From: Desulfatitalea tepidiphila
GTDB lineage: Bacteria; Desulfobacterota; Desulfobacteria; Desulfobacterales; Desulfosarcinaceae
Direction: 5' to 3'
NCBI RefSeq assembly: GCF_001293685.1
Contig: NZ_BCAG01000003.1
Location: 2,272,501 to 2,336,500, forward strand
Length of the DNA: 64,000 nucleotides
Positions 1 through 11,451 of this stretch are shown here, piece by piece. The translations under genes were made by a program, and so were the position numbers. Numbering within the stretch: position 1 is the stretch's first letter; every line of letters begins with the position of its first letter. The notes under the pieces are model-generated. The model was not told where the DNA came from. It saw nothing but the letters and a program-made list of their open reading frames with translations, and did not search any database.

Positions 1-368
<368 letters not shown>

Positions 369-489
369 ACTATGGATTGTTGCCGTAGCAACATCATGTC
401 TAACGAGGTCCCAACTCTTGGCATCGTCACTATTTAGTTTTCAAAGATCGAATCTTTTTTCGGCAATCTGTGTTTTAACGAAAACCTTA

Positions 490-517
490 ATTATATTAAA
501 GAGGCCTTCGTTGTCAA
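490..517 (-). promoter_or_regulatory. rRNA promoter, proximal (sigma70 type)
   Basis: On the minus strand TTGACA (512-517) and TATAAT (490-495) are separated by 16 bp, a near-perfect sigma70 promoter about 120 bp upstream of the 16S 5' end. It is the strongest of three tandem candidates in the 369-791 gene-free stretch. Confidence 0.8.
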
Positions 518-569
518 GCACTTTTTTTTAGCCGATTCGCTTTTTTCCAGCTCTCGAAGAAAGTCTCAC

Positions 570-598
570 TGTATACTCAGGATTGGTTTTCATGTCAA
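570..598 (-). promoter_or_regulatory. rRNA promoter, middle (sigma70 type)
   Basis: Minus-strand TTGACA at 593-598 and TATACA at 570-575 with a 17-bp spacer, aligned in tandem upstream of the proximal rRNA promoter. Confidence 0.7.
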
Positions 599-762
599 AC
601 AGAAAATCACATCGATTTTCGAAAACCGATCTTTTTTCACCCAGATTCTCTGATCACAGGAATACGCAGATGAACGGAGGGTACGGCGCGAATTTTGAAA
701 GCTTGGTTAAAAGAGCAACTGTGCGCTCAACATCTGATGGGGCACAGCCAAGAACGAGACGC

Positions 763-791
763 TATATACGTGCTCTCGTCTGGCATGTCAA
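763..791 (-). promoter_or_regulatory. rRNA promoter, distal (sigma70 type)
   Basis: Minus-strand TTGACA at 786-791 and TATATA at 763-768 with a 17-bp spacer, immediately downstream of the tyrS stop codon. A boxA-like stretch (TTGCTCTTTTAACC on the minus strand, about 703-716) follows it, consistent with an antiterminated rRNA leader. Confidence 0.65.
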
Positions 792-2087
792 TTACTTTTT
801 CTCTTTTATTAAAATTTTATGAAATCTTTTTTTGCCTGCCCTTAGCAGAAGCCCCATCTCACTAAAATCTTTGGTAAATATTAATTGGTCAAAGGATTTT
901 AGGCGTCTTCCGTTCACATATCCACCACCTTGTTCGATGAGCCTGCGTGCTTCACCACCCGATTTGGCCAATCCAGTTTCGTGAAACAACTTAAATGCCG
1001 CAATGCCTTCCTCGAATTCGTCGGAAAGCATCTCGCTGCAAGGCACATTATCACCTTCGATCAAATCGACCTTCCTTGGAATTCGGCTCGATGGCAGGAT
1101 GGAATCTGCCACACTTCTCAAGCCGAACATGTCACATGCCGATCGGTATGCCTTTATGGCCTCTTCTTCACCATGCGCCAACCTTGTGGCCTCGAAAGCC
1201 AGTACCGATTTAGCGCCATTCAGTTCAGCGCCCTCCAGCGCGCCTACTTTCTCGATCTCCGATAACGGCAAAAAGGTGAATAGAGCAAGAAATCTGGCCA
1301 CATCGCGATCGTCGGTGTTTACCCAGAATTGGTAGTAATCATAAGTTGATGTACGTTCTGGGTCCAGCCAGACCGCACCAGCAGCGGTTTTGCCCATTTT
1401 GGCCCCGGAGCTGGTCGTGATCAATTTAAAGGTGATGCCAAAGGCCTGCTCTCCTAATGTACGGCGGATCAAATCGATTCCAGCCACGATATTGCCCCAT
1501 TGATCGCTGCCACCCATCTGAAGCCGACACTGGTGCTGTTCGCAAAGCTTGTAGAAATCATAGGCCTGCAACACCATATAGTTGAATTCTATGAAACTGA
1601 GCCCCTCCTCCGATTCGAGACGTGCACGGCAGCTTTCGGCCTTGATCATTCGGTTGACTGAGAAATGGCGACCGAAATCTCTCAAGAAAGGAATCAAATA
1701 GAGTTGTGTCAACCAGTCGGCATTGTTGAGCAGCAGGGCCTTGTCTTGGGAAAAATCCAAAAAGCGGGCAAGTTGCCGCTTAATGTCCAACACGTTGGCA
1801 TTCACCTGTTCGACGGTAAGCATTTTACGCATCTCGGTTTTACCACTGGGATCTCCCACCAACCCGGTGCCGCCACCAACGAGGGCAATCGGGCGATGGC
1901 CATGCCGTTGCATATGGGCCAGGGCCATGATCGGCACCAAATGTCCCACATGCAGGCTGGAAGCGGTAGGATCGAACCCGATGTAGCAGCTCACCTGACC
2001 GGAACCGGCGTATTGGGCCAATTCCTGTTCATGGGTTGTCTGTTCGATGAATCCGCGTTCTTCCAAAACATCTATTACGTTCTGCAT
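792..2087 (-). CDS. tyrS: Tyrosyl-tRNA synthetase
   Basis: Cytoplasmic class I aminoacyl-tRNA synthetase that charges tRNA-Tyr with tyrosine at the expense of ATP. The class I signatures are visible: HVGH at about residues 46-49 and KMGKT (the KMSKS equivalent) at about 230-234, followed by a C-terminal S4-like RNA-binding region from about 360. The chosen start (MQNVIDVLEE) has GGAG nine bases upstream and gives 431 aa, close to bacterial TyrRS length; a start 18 codons further upstream is possible but adds residues atypical for the family. It lies 126 bp after rny on the same strand and the rRNA promoters begin directly after its stop. Confidence 0.95.
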   Translation of the reverse strand: MQNVIDVLEERGFIEQTTHEQELAQYAGSGQVSCYIGFDPTASSLHVGHLVPIMALAHMQRHGHRPIALVGGGTGLVGDPSGKTEMRKMLTVEQVNANVLDIKRQLARFLDFSQDKALLLNNADWLTQLYLIPFLRDFGRHFSVNRMIKAESCRARLESEEGLSFIEFNYMVLQAYDFYKLCEQHQCRLQMGGSDQWGNIVAGIDLIRRTLGEQAFGITFKLITTSSGAKMGKTAAGAVWLDPERTSTYDYYQFWVNTDDRDVARFLALFTFLPLSEIEKVGALEGAELNGAKSVLAFEATRLAHGEEEAIKAYRSACDMFGLRSVADSILPSSRIPRKVDLIEGDNVPCSEMLSDEFEEGIAAFKLFHETGLAKSGGEARRLIEQGGGYVNGRRLKSFDQLIFTKDFSEMGLLLRAGKKRFHKILIKEKK

Positions 2088-2213
2088 GCGATGTAACTCC
2101 AATTTTGAGGATATCCCTGGCAGGTCGAATATAGATTCCATCCATACCTGAAATTGTCAGTCAAAAGAGAATGCGATAAGATTTAATGATTAGGTTTCGA
2201 TACCGGCAATTGA

Positions 2214-3776
2214 TTACTTGTTCGCGTATTCAACAGCCCGGGTTTCGCGAATCACCGTCACTTTGATCTGACCCGGAAAGGTCAGTACCTCTTCAATCTT
2301 TTTAACGATGTCACGGCTGACCAAAACAGCTTCATCGTCGTTGATTTTATCGCTTTCGACGATTACCCTGAGCTCTCGTCCCGCCTGGATGGCATAGGCG
2401 CTGTCCACTCCTTTAAATGAGTTTGCAATCGCTTCCAACTCCTCTAACCGCTTGATATAATTTTCAAGTAACTCCTTGCGGGCACCTGGTCGGGCACCGG
2501 ACAAACCGTCAGCGGCCTGAACAAGAACATCATATACAGTGGTTGGTGGCACATCTTCATGGTGTGCGGCGATGGCATTGACGACTTGGGCGGACTCTCC
2601 AAATTTCTTGGCCAACCTCGATCCGATTAAGGCGTGTGGCCCCTCGACTTCATGATCGATCCCTTTCCCGATATCATGCAGCAATCCCATTCGCCGAGCC
2701 AGCTTTTCCTTTAGTCCCAACTCCGCTGCCATAATGCCACACAGAAAACCGACTTCGATGGAGTGCTGCAAGACATTCTGGGAATAGCTCGTCCGATATT
2801 TCAACTGTCCGATATACTTTATCAATTCAGGATTGATGCCATGGACCCCGAGATCGAACGCAGCCTGCTCGCCGGCTTCCTTGATGGCCGTATCGATTTC
2901 CAGGGAAACTTTCTTGACCACATCCTCGATTCTGGCCGGGTGGATGCGCCCATCGGCAATGAGTTTCATTAAAGATTGTCGGGCCACTTCCCTTCGAATT
3001 GGATTAAAGCCGGATAGAATAACGGCTTCGGGTGTGTCATCAATAATCAAATCAATACCGGTTGCAGCTTCCAGCGCTCGGATATTACGGCCTTCGCGCC
3101 CTATGATGCGACCCTTCATTTCATCACTGGGCAACTGCACAACGGTCACCGTCCTTTCTGCCACATAATCTGCCGCGTAGCGCTGAATGGCCGTGGCCAG
3201 GATTTTTTTGGCTTTTTTGTCAGCCTCCTCCTTGGCCTCATTCTCAATGCGCTTGATGATCTTGGCGCCCTCGTATCTCGCCTCATTTTCCATAGCTCTC
3301 AGCAAGAGTTCTTTCGCCTGCTCGGCCGTTAATGCAGATATCCTTTCAAGCTGTTCTCTCTGTTGAGAGATCAGCGAATGATATTCAGTTTCCTTTCCGG
3401 CCAATTCCTCGGAACGCCTTTCAAGGTCTTTTTCAAGCTGACCGATCTCTTTTTCTTTTTGTTCGAACAACTCGATTTTCTTGTCGATGTTCTCTTCTTT
3501 TTGGAATAGCCGCTTTTCTTGCTTTTTCAGCTCAGCTCGCGTTTCTTTCGTTTCATTGTCAAATTCACTTTTCATTTTTAGGAGCCTGTCCTTGGCTTCC
3601 AGGCTCGCTTCTTTGATCAGTGCATCTGCCTTGGCTTTACTCTCTTGTACAATCAAATCCGCTTCGGTGCGTGCAGCGTCGGCTTTCTGTCGATCAACCA
3701 TCATCTTAAACCAGAATGCCAGTCCAAAGCCGACTACAAATCCAATGAGCGCTAGCCCAATTGCATATCCATTCAT
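2214..3776 (-). CDS. rny: Ribonuclease Y
   Basis: Membrane-anchored endoribonuclease that starts mRNA decay. The 520-aa protein has the full family layout: one N-terminal membrane helix (about 4-24), a long charged coiled coil (about 30-200), a KH domain with [10 protein letters not shown] at 222-231, and an HD domain whose metal-binding HD pair (LLHDIGK) is at 367-368. GGAGG lies four bases before the ATG. It follows zapA and the candidate 6S RNA on the same strand and precedes tyrS. Confidence 0.96.
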   Translation of the reverse strand: MNGYAIGLALIGFVVGFGLAFWFKMMVDRQKADAARTEADLIVQESKAKADALIKEASLEAKDRLLKMKSEFDNETKETRAELKKQEKRLFQKEENIDKKIELFEQKEKEIGQLEKDLERRSEELAGKETEYHSLISQQREQLERISALTAEQAKELLLRAMENEARYEGAKIIKRIENEAKEEADKKAKKILATAIQRYAADYVAERTVTVVQLPSDEMKGRIIGREGRNIRALEAATGIDLIIDDTPEAVILSGFNPIRREVARQSLMKLIADGRIHPARIEDVVKKVSLEIDTAIKEAGEQAAFDLGVHGINPELIKYIGQLKYRTSYSQNVLQHSIEVGFLCGIMAAELGLKEKLARRMGLLHDIGKGIDHEVEGPHALIGSRLAKKFGESAQVVNAIAAHHEDVPPTTVYDVLVQAADGLSGARPGARKELLENYIKRLEELEAIANSFKGVDSAYAIQAGRELRVIVESDKINDDEAVLVSRDIVKKIEEVLTFPGQIKVTVIRETRAVEYANK

Positions 3777-4199
3777 CGTGCCTCCCCGAAAACTACCCCC
3801 TCATTTATGTAAATGCAGGCTAACTATCGATAAACAATATTATTATCCTGCGCCATGGTCATCAGTCCGTTTCCTATCGTCCGCCCCCATCAATGGCACA
3901 TGGCACCGTTGAATGGGGCATTGCATCGACGGGCCGGAACAAGCATGCCTTTCCAGGCAACCTCGTTTTGTAATTCTTTATAATTATCGATCGGTTACCA
4001 GTTTTTGTGTCCGATATGGAGATGTGACAATTGATGGGGACAATGCGGGGTTTTCACGAATGTACGGATGAGAAGCGATCTAACGGAAAGCTTCCTTGCG
4101 ACCAGGTAACCCCCCGCCGAAATGCCGTGTTGGCAGGCCTTTGATCCAAAAAGGCAAGTGGGCGCTTTGCGGCTTTTTTAGGCTTTTCTGTACGAGCAG

Positions 4200-4385
4200 A
4201 ACATGCACACCAAAACCGTGCTCAGCTCCCTTGAGAAAAGTGTTGGTTCAAAGCACATCTTCCAATCACGCGCATGGCAGGGGGTATCACCCAGATTTTA
4301 TAACCATCACACGTACGTTTTTTCGGCTTTATGGAGACCTGTCCGCTGCTGTCATAACAACGCAACAAGTCTGTTTCAGGGGCTT
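4200..4385 (-). ncRNA. ssrS: Candidate 6S RNA
   Basis: 6S RNA binds the sigma70 RNA polymerase holoenzyme and mimics an open promoter. The 620-bp gap between zapA and rny has no credible gene. On the minus strand it contains CTTTGAACCAACAC followed 6 nt later by CAAGGGAGC, resembling the conserved 3' side of proteobacterial 6S RNAs. The 5' part CTGAAACAGAC (about 4370-4379) can pair with GTTCTGCTCGTACAG (about 4187-4203) to close a rod about 185 nt long. The position directly after zapA matches known zapA-ssrS synteny. Ends are approximate; the call rests on motif recall, synteny and hand folding. The rest of the gap (3777-4199) shows nothing recognisable beyond the rny leader. Confidence 0.6.
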
Positions 4386-4396
4386 TTCACAACCAT

Positions 4397-4708
4397 TCAC
4401 AACGGTGTTTTTATACCGGCAAAATGGGATTCAAGTGTTTTTAACAGATCTTCGGATCTTTGGTCTAGATCATGCAGCAGTTGTTGATGCCTCTTTTTTA
4501 ACTCGAAATACTCATTGGTAATGTTCAAGGCAGTCAAAATGAGTATGGCGCGTTTATCCGGACTCGCTGCTCTGTTGGCGCATTGAGTCCTGGCCCTGTC
4601 AACCGATGCAATCACATAATCGGCCACCGCCTTTGCATCCGAAACATCCACATCCGTTTTGAAGGAGAACGGTTGACCGAGTATTTCTAATGTCAGCACT
4701 TGATCCAC
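4397..4708 (-). CDS. zapA: Cell division protein ZapA
   Basis: Small cytoplasmic FtsZ-binding protein that crosslinks and stabilises FtsZ protofilaments. The 103 aa show the family pattern: an N-terminal beta segment (VLTLEILGQPFSFK), a helix around the conserved region RAILILTALNITNEYFELK, then a C-terminal coiled-coil helix. It lies 49 bp after the zapB-like gene and before the candidate 6S RNA, the usual order for this locus. Confidence 0.88.
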   Translation of the reverse strand: MDQVLTLEILGQPFSFKTDVDVSDAKAVADYVIASVDRARTQCANRAASPDKRAILILTALNITNEYFELKKRHQQLLHDLDQRSEDLLKTLESHFAGIKTPL

Positions 4709-4757
4709 GGATTGGAATTTCCCCGTTATTACCGAAAAAGGTGAAAACCCTTAAAAA

Positions 4758-4997
4758 TTAGTCCTCTACAAATTCCGCAAGTCTGCCAATCATGTTGTCT
4801 ATCTTCGTTTTGACCAAGGATTTCAGCTCGTCATTATGCTTTTCGGCATCTGTTTTTTCAACCAACTGATAAGCAAGCGTTTCCTTTTCCTGCTTCAGTG
4901 CCTCATTTTCATTTTTAAGCTGATGAATGACCTCGATCAGTCGTTCGACCTTATTCTCTAAAAGTTCGAATTTTTGCAATACAATTTCGTGTTCCAA
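4758..4997 (-). CDS. zapB: ZapB-like coiled-coil cell division protein
   Basis: A 79-aa protein that is almost entirely coiled coil (heptads from about residue 8 to 60) with an acidic C-terminal end (RLAEFVED). It resembles ZapB/DUF904 proteins that work with ZapA at the division ring; the family assignment comes mainly from size, coiled coil and adjacency to zapA. The start codon is TTG, preceded by GAGGTG five bases upstream, with a sigma70-like promoter just before it. Confidence 0.7.
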   Translation of the reverse strand: MEHEIVLQKFELLENKVERLIEVIHQLKNENEALKQEKETLAYQLVEKTDAEKHNDELKSLVKTKIDNMIGRLAEFVED

Positions 4998-5020
4998 ACT
5001 TTCACCTCATATTTAAATAC

Positions 5021-5050
5021 ACTATAGTCGTTGGTCTTGTGACAAGTCAA
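5021..5050 (-). promoter_or_regulatory. Promoter for zapB-zapA-(6S)-rny
   Basis: Minus-strand TTGACT (5045-5050) and TATAGT (5021-5026) with an 18-bp spacer, overlapping the last codon of the upstream nucleotidyltransferase gene and 24 bp before the TTG start of zapB. Confidence 0.55.
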
Positions 5051-5802
5051 GCCCTTTGGATTTTACGATTTTTCATAAATGTTTCCGCAAGTTCAAGCTC
5101 TTTTACACTATTGACGCCAATAATCTCGGTGCTGTCATCGCCTATGGTAAAACCGATGGACTTTCCATCGGCATAACCGATTCCGATGATATCGGTAAGA
5201 TAGATCTCTTTCTGGGCATTATTCGCACCCAGTCTAGGCAAAACCTCTCTCAGGTAGTCGCTACGAACTGCATATATACCTGTATTAATGAGGTTAATTT
5301 TTTTTTGGGACGCATCGGCATCCGCCTCTTCGACAATGGCCGAAAGTCGACCGCGATCATCCAGGATAATTCTACCGTAACCCTTGGGGTCGTCGACAGT
5401 TACAGCCAATAATGAAACATCATAGTCGCCTTCCTGGTGAACATCAATGAGGTTTAAAATTGTATTGGGACGTATCAGCGGCACATCCCCGCATAAAATG
5501 ACGACATCTTTAGCCTTTTCAGGAATCAAAGGCTGAGCGCATTGAACGGCATGCCCGGTACCATGCTGCTCTTTTTGCAAGGCATAACTGACGGTTCCTA
5601 TACGATTGACCGTAATTTTCACCTTCTCGGCCTGATGCCCAACGACGATGATGATGTCCTGCCCGGCAATAACGGCGGCCGTCCTCACGACATATTCGAT
5701 CATTGGTTTTCCGCAAATTTCGTGCAGGACCTTGGCCTTTTCTGACTTCATACGCGTTCCGAGCCCTGCAGCAAGGATGATGATGCACACATCGTCACGC
5801 AT
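5047..5802 (-). CDS. Single-domain GlmU-type nucleotidyltransferase
   Basis: Sugar-1-phosphate nucleotidyltransferase most like the N-terminal uridylyltransferase half of GlmU, which makes UDP-GlcNAc for peptidoglycan and lipopolysaccharide. The 251 aa carry the signature LAAGLGTRMKSEKAKVLHEI from about residue 10, then GKPMIEYVV, QHGTGHA and CGDVPLI, typical of GlmU. The C-terminal left-handed beta-helix acetyltransferase domain (another ~200 aa in GlmU) is absent; the reading frame ends cleanly with no helix hexapeptides downstream. It lies just after the ATP synthase terminator and has its own GGGGG ribosome-binding site. The nucleotide-sugar product is inferred. Confidence 0.85.
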   Translation of the reverse strand: MRDDVCIIILAAGLGTRMKSEKAKVLHEICGKPMIEYVVRTAAVIAGQDIIIVVGHQAEKVKITVNRIGTVSYALQKEQHGTGHAVQCAQPLIPEKAKDVVILCGDVPLIRPNTILNLIDVHQEGDYDVSLLAVTVDDPKGYGRIILDDRGRLSAIVEEADADASQKKINLINTGIYAVRSDYLREVLPRLGANNAQKEIYLTDIIGIGYADGKSIGFTIGDDSTEIIGVNSVKELELAETFMKNRKIQRA

Positions 5803-5870
5803 TATGTCCCCCTAATATTTTAACTTATACACTTTTGGCGCCGTGAATGGATGTATTGAAATTCCTCCCC

Positions 5871-5906
5871 AAAAAAAAAGGGCAACCACTTGGGGTCACC
5901 CTTTTT
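5871..5906 (-). terminator. Intrinsic terminator of the ATP synthase operon
   Basis: Minus-strand hairpin GGGTGACC / GGTTGCCC with a 6-nt loop, flanked by A5 before and T9 after, 25 bp past the atpC stop. Because both sides are A/T tracts it may work in both directions. Confidence 0.9.
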
Positions 5907-5930
5907 CCAAGTTATAGGCACTTGGTTCAA

Positions 5931-6347
5931 TCAGATGCTTCGCGTTTCCGCCAAACGGATTCTGAGGATGGCCCTCATGAGAGCGGCCTTGGCACGTGTG
6001 TAGTCGATTTCCTCATCTCTTTCCCTGGCCAGACGCTCTTCCGCTCGTTTTTGGGCGGCTTTGGCGCGATCGATATCGATGTCACGCCTGCGCTCAGCGG
6101 ATTCAGCCAAAATGGTGACACGATCAGGAAGGGCCTCGGCAAATCCGCCGCTGACAAAGACAAAACGCTCTTTTCCAGAAGTGTCAACATAGCGAACCGC
6201 TCCCACCTTGAGGCTGGTCATGAAAGGCGTATGACCGGAAAGCACGCCGAACTCGCCAAGTGTGCCTGGAGCCATGACGATTTTTGCGTCTTCACTCACC
6301 ACCGACTTTTCCGGGGTAACGATTTCTAAATGAATGTTCTCGGCCAT
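5931..6347 (-). CDS. atpC: ATP synthase F1 subunit epsilon
   Basis: Epsilon subunit of the rotor stalk; it couples F1 to the c-ring and restrains ATP hydrolysis. The 138 aa contain the N-terminal beta-sandwich (ending near residue 85, with GEFGVLSGHTPF typical of the family) and the C-terminal two-helix hairpin rich in Arg, Ala and Glu. Last gene of the operon, 17 bp after atpD and followed by the terminator. Confidence 0.96.
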   Translation of the reverse strand: MAENIHLEIVTPEKSVVSEDAKIVMAPGTLGEFGVLSGHTPFMTSLKVGAVRYVDTSGKERFVFVSGGFAEALPDRVTILAESAERRRDIDIDRAKAAQKRAEERLARERDEEIDYTRAKAALMRAILRIRLAETRSI

Positions 6348-6364
6348 GCTATCCCCTTAGCGTT

Positions 6365-7786
<1,422 letters not shown>

Positions 7787-7824
7787 CTAAAGACCTCCTA
7801 TCGAAACGAAATCAGTTAATCGTC

Positions 7825-8712
7825 TTATCCTTTGAGGGCCTCGGCGCCGCCCACAATATCCATCAGTTCAGCCGTAATTGCTGCCTGCCGTGCTTTGTTA
7901 TAAGCGATGGTCAAATTACCGATAATGTCGTTACATGCCTTGGAGGCGTTGTCCATGGCCAGCATGCGGGCCGCATGCTCGCTGGTGGACGTTTCCAGCA
8001 ATGCACGATAGATCTGAACATCGACGCTTTTTGGAAGAATTTCCCCCAGCAATGCCTCAGGAGAGGGTTCACAGATATGCTCAGCCAGGTAGGGTCCTTC
8101 CGCATCCGCCGTCTCCTCCTTTTCGACCGGGGGGATCGGCAGTAATTGCTTGACCGTCGGTTTTTGCTTGGCCATGCTCAAAAACTCGGCATAAACGATG
8201 AGCACTTCATCGTATTCATTGTCCAGGAAAGCGCTGACCAGTTTCTTTCCAGCCGTGGAGGCCACATTATAGCTGAAACTTGTGCCGACCACACCCAGGT
8301 GAAACTCCTTTACGGCCAATTTCTCGCGGCGCCCCCAATCCCTGGCTTTTTTCCCGAAAAACGTAAAGGATACCGATTTCCCTTGATCCGTTTTTTCCTT
8401 TGCCAGGTCTTCGGCCTTTTCGATCAAATTGGCATTGAAACCACCGCACAACCCTCGATCCGAGGTGCATACGACGATATGTACCTTTTTGATCTCCTCA
8501 CGGGGTATCAGTAGCGGATTGGATTCTTCACCAGCACTTTCAGCAAGATTTCCGAGCACCTCTTCGAACTTAGCCGCATAGGGTCGGAATCCTTCCATCC
8601 GCACCTGTGCACCGCGCAGTCTGGATGCCGCTACCATGTTCATGGCTTTGGTGATTTGCTTGGTCTTTTTGACCGCGGCGATTTTGAGTTGTACTTCCTT
8701 TAGTGTTGCCAT
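7825..8712 (-). CDS. atpG: ATP synthase F1 subunit gamma
   Basis: Central rotor shaft of F1. The 295 aa show the N-terminal helix (KEVQLKIAAVKKTKQITKAM), the Rossmann-like middle (VCTSDRGLCGGFNANL) and the C-terminal helix (ACNDIIGNLTIAYNKARQA), all diagnostic. An acidic stretch in the second half (VEKEETADAEG) fits the variable loop of the family. Sits between atpA and atpD in the usual order. Confidence 0.97.
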   Translation of the reverse strand: MATLKEVQLKIAAVKKTKQITKAMNMVAASRLRGAQVRMEGFRPYAAKFEEVLGNLAESAGEESNPLLIPREEIKKVHIVVCTSDRGLCGGFNANLIEKAEDLAKEKTDQGKSVSFTFFGKKARDWGRREKLAVKEFHLGVVGTSFSYNVASTAGKKLVSAFLDNEYDEVLIVYAEFLSMAKQKPTVKQLLPIPPVEKEETADAEGPYLAEHICEPSPEALLGEILPKSVDVQIYRALLETSTSEHAARMLAMDNASKACNDIIGNLTIAYNKARQAAITAELMDIVGGAEALKG

Positions 8713-8768
8713 AAAGCTAAGCCCCTATCCTTTTTGGTGTCCTAACCTGCTCAAGCCGTATTACGAGC

Positions 8769-10286
8769 TTACTTAATGGTGTCCTTGAACTCCTCGTCAT
8801 AAGCTGTGAGCGCCTCTCGCATCAGCTTATCCAATGCTTCATCGATCGCCTTTTTCTCCTTGAGGCCTTCGAACACCTTGGGGAAACGCTCTTCGATGAA
8901 GGGATAGAGTCCCGCTTCGTATTTGGTGACGACACTGGAGGGGTATTTGTCCAGGAACCCGCGGGTACCGGCAAAAAGAATGGTCACCTGCTTTTCCATG
9001 GGCAGCGGCTGATATTGGGGCTGTTTTAAAATTTGGACCAAACGTTCACCGCGCGTCAATTGCCGCTGGGTGGCAGCGTCCAAATCGCTACCAAAGGCTG
9101 CAAATGCTTCGAGCTCTCGGAATTGGGCCATTTCCAAGCGCAGTGTGCCGGCGACCTGTTTCATGGCTTTGACTTGGGCGGACCCACCGACGCGTGAAAC
9201 CGAAAGCCCGACGTTAATGGCGGGACGCACGCCTGCAAAGAAGAGGCTCGGTTCAAGATAGATTTGACCGTCGGTGATAGAAATCACGTTGGTGGGAATG
9301 TAGGCTGACACGTCACCCGCCTGGGTTTCAATGATCGGCAGTGCGGTCAGGGATCCGGCCCCCAATTCATCGCTCAGTTTGGCGGACCGTTCCAGCAACC
9401 TGGAGTGGTTATAAAAAATGTCACCGGGGTAGGCTTCACGTCCGGGCGGACGGCGCAGCAACAGCGAGACTTGACGATAGGCGGCCGCCTGCTTGGAAAG
9501 ATCATCGTATATGATCAATGCATGCTGGCCCTTATCGCGAAAATATTCGCCCATGGCCGTACCCGCATAGGGTGCAATAAACTGAAGGGTTGCAGGGTCG
9601 GAGGCGCAAGCAGACACGATGGTGGTGTATTCCATGGCGCCATACTTTTCAAGAATGGCATGCACTTGGGCAACGGTGGACTTTTTCTGGCCGCAGGCGA
9701 CATAGATACAATAAATGTCGCTATCCTTCTGGGCCAGGATGGCATCGATGGCGCACGCGGTCTTCCCAATCTGGCGGTCACCGATGATCAACTCGCGCTG
9801 GCCGCGACCCACCGGAGTCATGGCGTCAACCGCCTTCAAACCGGTGTAACAGGGTTCGTGAACGCTCTTACGGGCGATAACGCCGGGAGCCACCATTTCA
9901 ACGCGGCGGGTCTCCTTTGCATCGATCGGCCCCTTGCCGTCAATCGGCGCACCCATGGCGTCGACGACCCGCCCCAACACCGCTTCACCTACTGGAACTT
10001 GGGCAATCTTACCAGTCCGCTTGACGATATCCCCCTCTTTGATGTGGATATCTTCGCCCATAATAGCGATACCCACATTGTCCTCTTCCAGGTTGAGCAC
10101 CAGACCCAGAATTTGACCGGGGAACTCGACCAGCTCCAGAGCCATGGCTTTTTCCAGACCGTAGACACGGGCGATGCCGTCACCAACGGACAAAACGACT
10201 CCGGTTTCGCTCAGTTCGACCTTTTTGTCATAATCGGTAATCTGCTCTTTGATAATTTGACTGATTTCTTCGGCTCTAAGTTCCAT
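8769..10286 (-). CDS. atpA: ATP synthase F1 subunit alpha
   Basis: Non-catalytic nucleotide-binding subunit of F1. The 505 aa carry the P-loop GDRQIGKT at 169-176 and the alpha signature [17 protein letters not shown]. Full length for the family. Its ATG shares one base with the TAA stop of atpH, indicating translational coupling. Confidence 0.98.
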   Translation of the reverse strand: MELRAEEISQIIKEQITDYDKKVELSETGVVLSVGDGIARVYGLEKAMALELVEFPGQILGLVLNLEEDNVGIAIMGEDIHIKEGDIVKRTGKIAQVPVGEAVLGRVVDAMGAPIDGKGPIDAKETRRVEMVAPGVIARKSVHEPCYTGLKAVDAMTPVGRGQRELIIGDRQIGKTACAIDAILAQKDSDIYCIYVACGQKKSTVAQVHAILEKYGAMEYTTIVSACASDPATLQFIAPYAGTAMGEYFRDKGQHALIIYDDLSKQAAAYRQVSLLLRRPPGREAYPGDIFYNHSRLLERSAKLSDELGAGSLTALPIIETQAGDVSAYIPTNVISITDGQIYLEPSLFFAGVRPAINVGLSVSRVGGSAQVKAMKQVAGTLRLEMAQFRELEAFAAFGSDLDAATQRQLTRGERLVQILKQPQYQPLPMEKQVTILFAGTRGFLDKYPSSVVTKYEAGLYPFIEERFPKVFEGLKEKKAIDEALDKLMREALTAYDEEFKDTIK

Positions 10287-10837
10287 TATGCACGCTCACC
10301 CCTTTTTAAAGTTTCCCTCATATTGAGTAATTGTGTTTTAATGCTGCCATCCAAGACGAGATCCCCAATACGGGTAACGATGCCCCCGATAAGACCCGGA
10401 TCTTGTGTCACCTCCAAAACCACCTCTTTTCCTGTCTTTTTCGACAGAGCGGTGCGGATCTTTTCTATGGTGTCTGCCGTGAGCTCGCTGGCCGACACCA
10501 GACTGGCGCGGGCCACGCCTTTAAGTTCATCGGCCATCATCTGATAGAAATCATTGATGCTGCCAATGAAACCAATGCGCCCCTTTTCAAACAACAACAA
10601 CATGAAGGCGGACATCACCTTGGAAACATTCATCTTTTCAATCACCCGCTGAAGAACTTGCTTGCGCTCGCCATGAATATGGAGGGGATTGGCGATGGTA
10701 TCGGCCAGACTCTTTTCCTGATCCATCAATTTGGCGATATTCTCAAGCTCTTTCCGGTATTGTTCGGTTTGTCCGTCTTCTTTTCCGATCAATAAGAGTG
10801 CCTTGGCATAACGCCGGGCTATTGCCAAATTTTTCAC
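10286..10837 (-). CDS. atpH: ATP synthase subunit delta
   Basis: Peripheral stalk subunit joining the b dimer to the top of F1. The 183 aa match OSCP/delta in size, with an N-terminal helical domain ([14 protein letters not shown]) and the C-terminal signature [20 protein letters not shown]. The start codon is GTG, sharing one base with the TAG stop of atpF; its own TAA shares one base with the atpA ATG. Confidence 0.95.
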   Translation of the reverse strand: MKNLAIARRYAKALLLIGKEDGQTEQYRKELENIAKLMDQEKSLADTIANPLHIHGERKQVLQRVIEKMNVSKVMSAFMLLLFEKGRIGFIGSINDFYQMMADELKGVARASLVSASELTADTIEKIRTALSKKTGKEVVLEVTQDPGLIGGIVTRIGDLVLDGSIKTQLLNMRETLKRGERA

Positions 10838-11451
10838 TAGGCCACCACCTTATCTAGATATTCATCCACCAAACGGTTCTGATCCTCGGAAGATATTTTT
10901 TCACTAATCAGCTTCTCCGCCCTGGCCAATGCTTTCTCCACGACTTGCGCCTGGAGCGACAGACGCGCCTGCTTGAACTCGTGCTCGATATTCTTTTGAG
11001 CCTGCTCTTTCAGTTTTTCGGCAACGCTCTCTGCCTGCTGGAGGATTCGCGCCTTGGCCTCCTCCCCTTGCCTGATGTATTCAACGACAATCTGTTCGGC
11101 CTCTTTGTCCAGCTTGGCGAGCCGTTCGTTATAATCGGCAAGCTGTTTTTCCACTTCTGCCTTCCGCGCCTCCAGATCCTTCAGTTCTTCAGAAATTCCC
11201 TTTATCCGGTTGTTGAGCGCTTGCCCCGCCGGTTTGCGCAACAGCAAAAAAAGACCGATGGCCAGAACGGCGAAATTCATCACCCGATACCAATCGGTTG
11301 CTTGCCACCCCGTACCGCCCCCTTCGCCATGTCCGCCTTCGCTGGAACCCCACGCCGGCGTGCAGACCAAAAAGGCAGCAACGACCAGAATGGCCAGAAC
11401 GGCGCACAAGCGCTTGCGTTGCTGCTTACCATCATGTCCAGGAATTTTCAT
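10837..11451 (-). CDS. atpF: ATP synthase F0 subunit b
   Basis: Peripheral stalk b subunit. Unusually long at 204 aa: it begins with a probable signal peptide or extra membrane helix (LAILVVAAFLVCTPAWG, residues about 19-35), a Gly/His-rich linker, then the usual membrane helix (about 55-72) and a long charged coiled coil. This layout is common in deltaproteobacterial b subunits. It shares one base with the TGA stop of the preceding b' gene. Confidence 0.93.
   Translation of the reverse strand: MKIPGHDGKQQRKRLCAVLAILVVAAFLVCTPAWGSSEGGHGEGGGTGWQATDWYRVMNFAVLAIGLFLLLRKPAGQALNNRIKGISEELKDLEARKAEVEKQLADYNERLAKLDKEAEQIVVEYIRQGEEAKARILQQAESVAEKLKEQAQKNIEHEFKQARLSLQAQVVEKALARAEKLISEKISSEDQNRLVDEYLDKVVA

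Noticed and set aside
4096-4521. Plus-strand open frames across the zapA-rny gap
   Set aside because: They run antisense to zapA and over the candidate 6S RNA, lack ribosome-binding sites and show no recognisable protein features.
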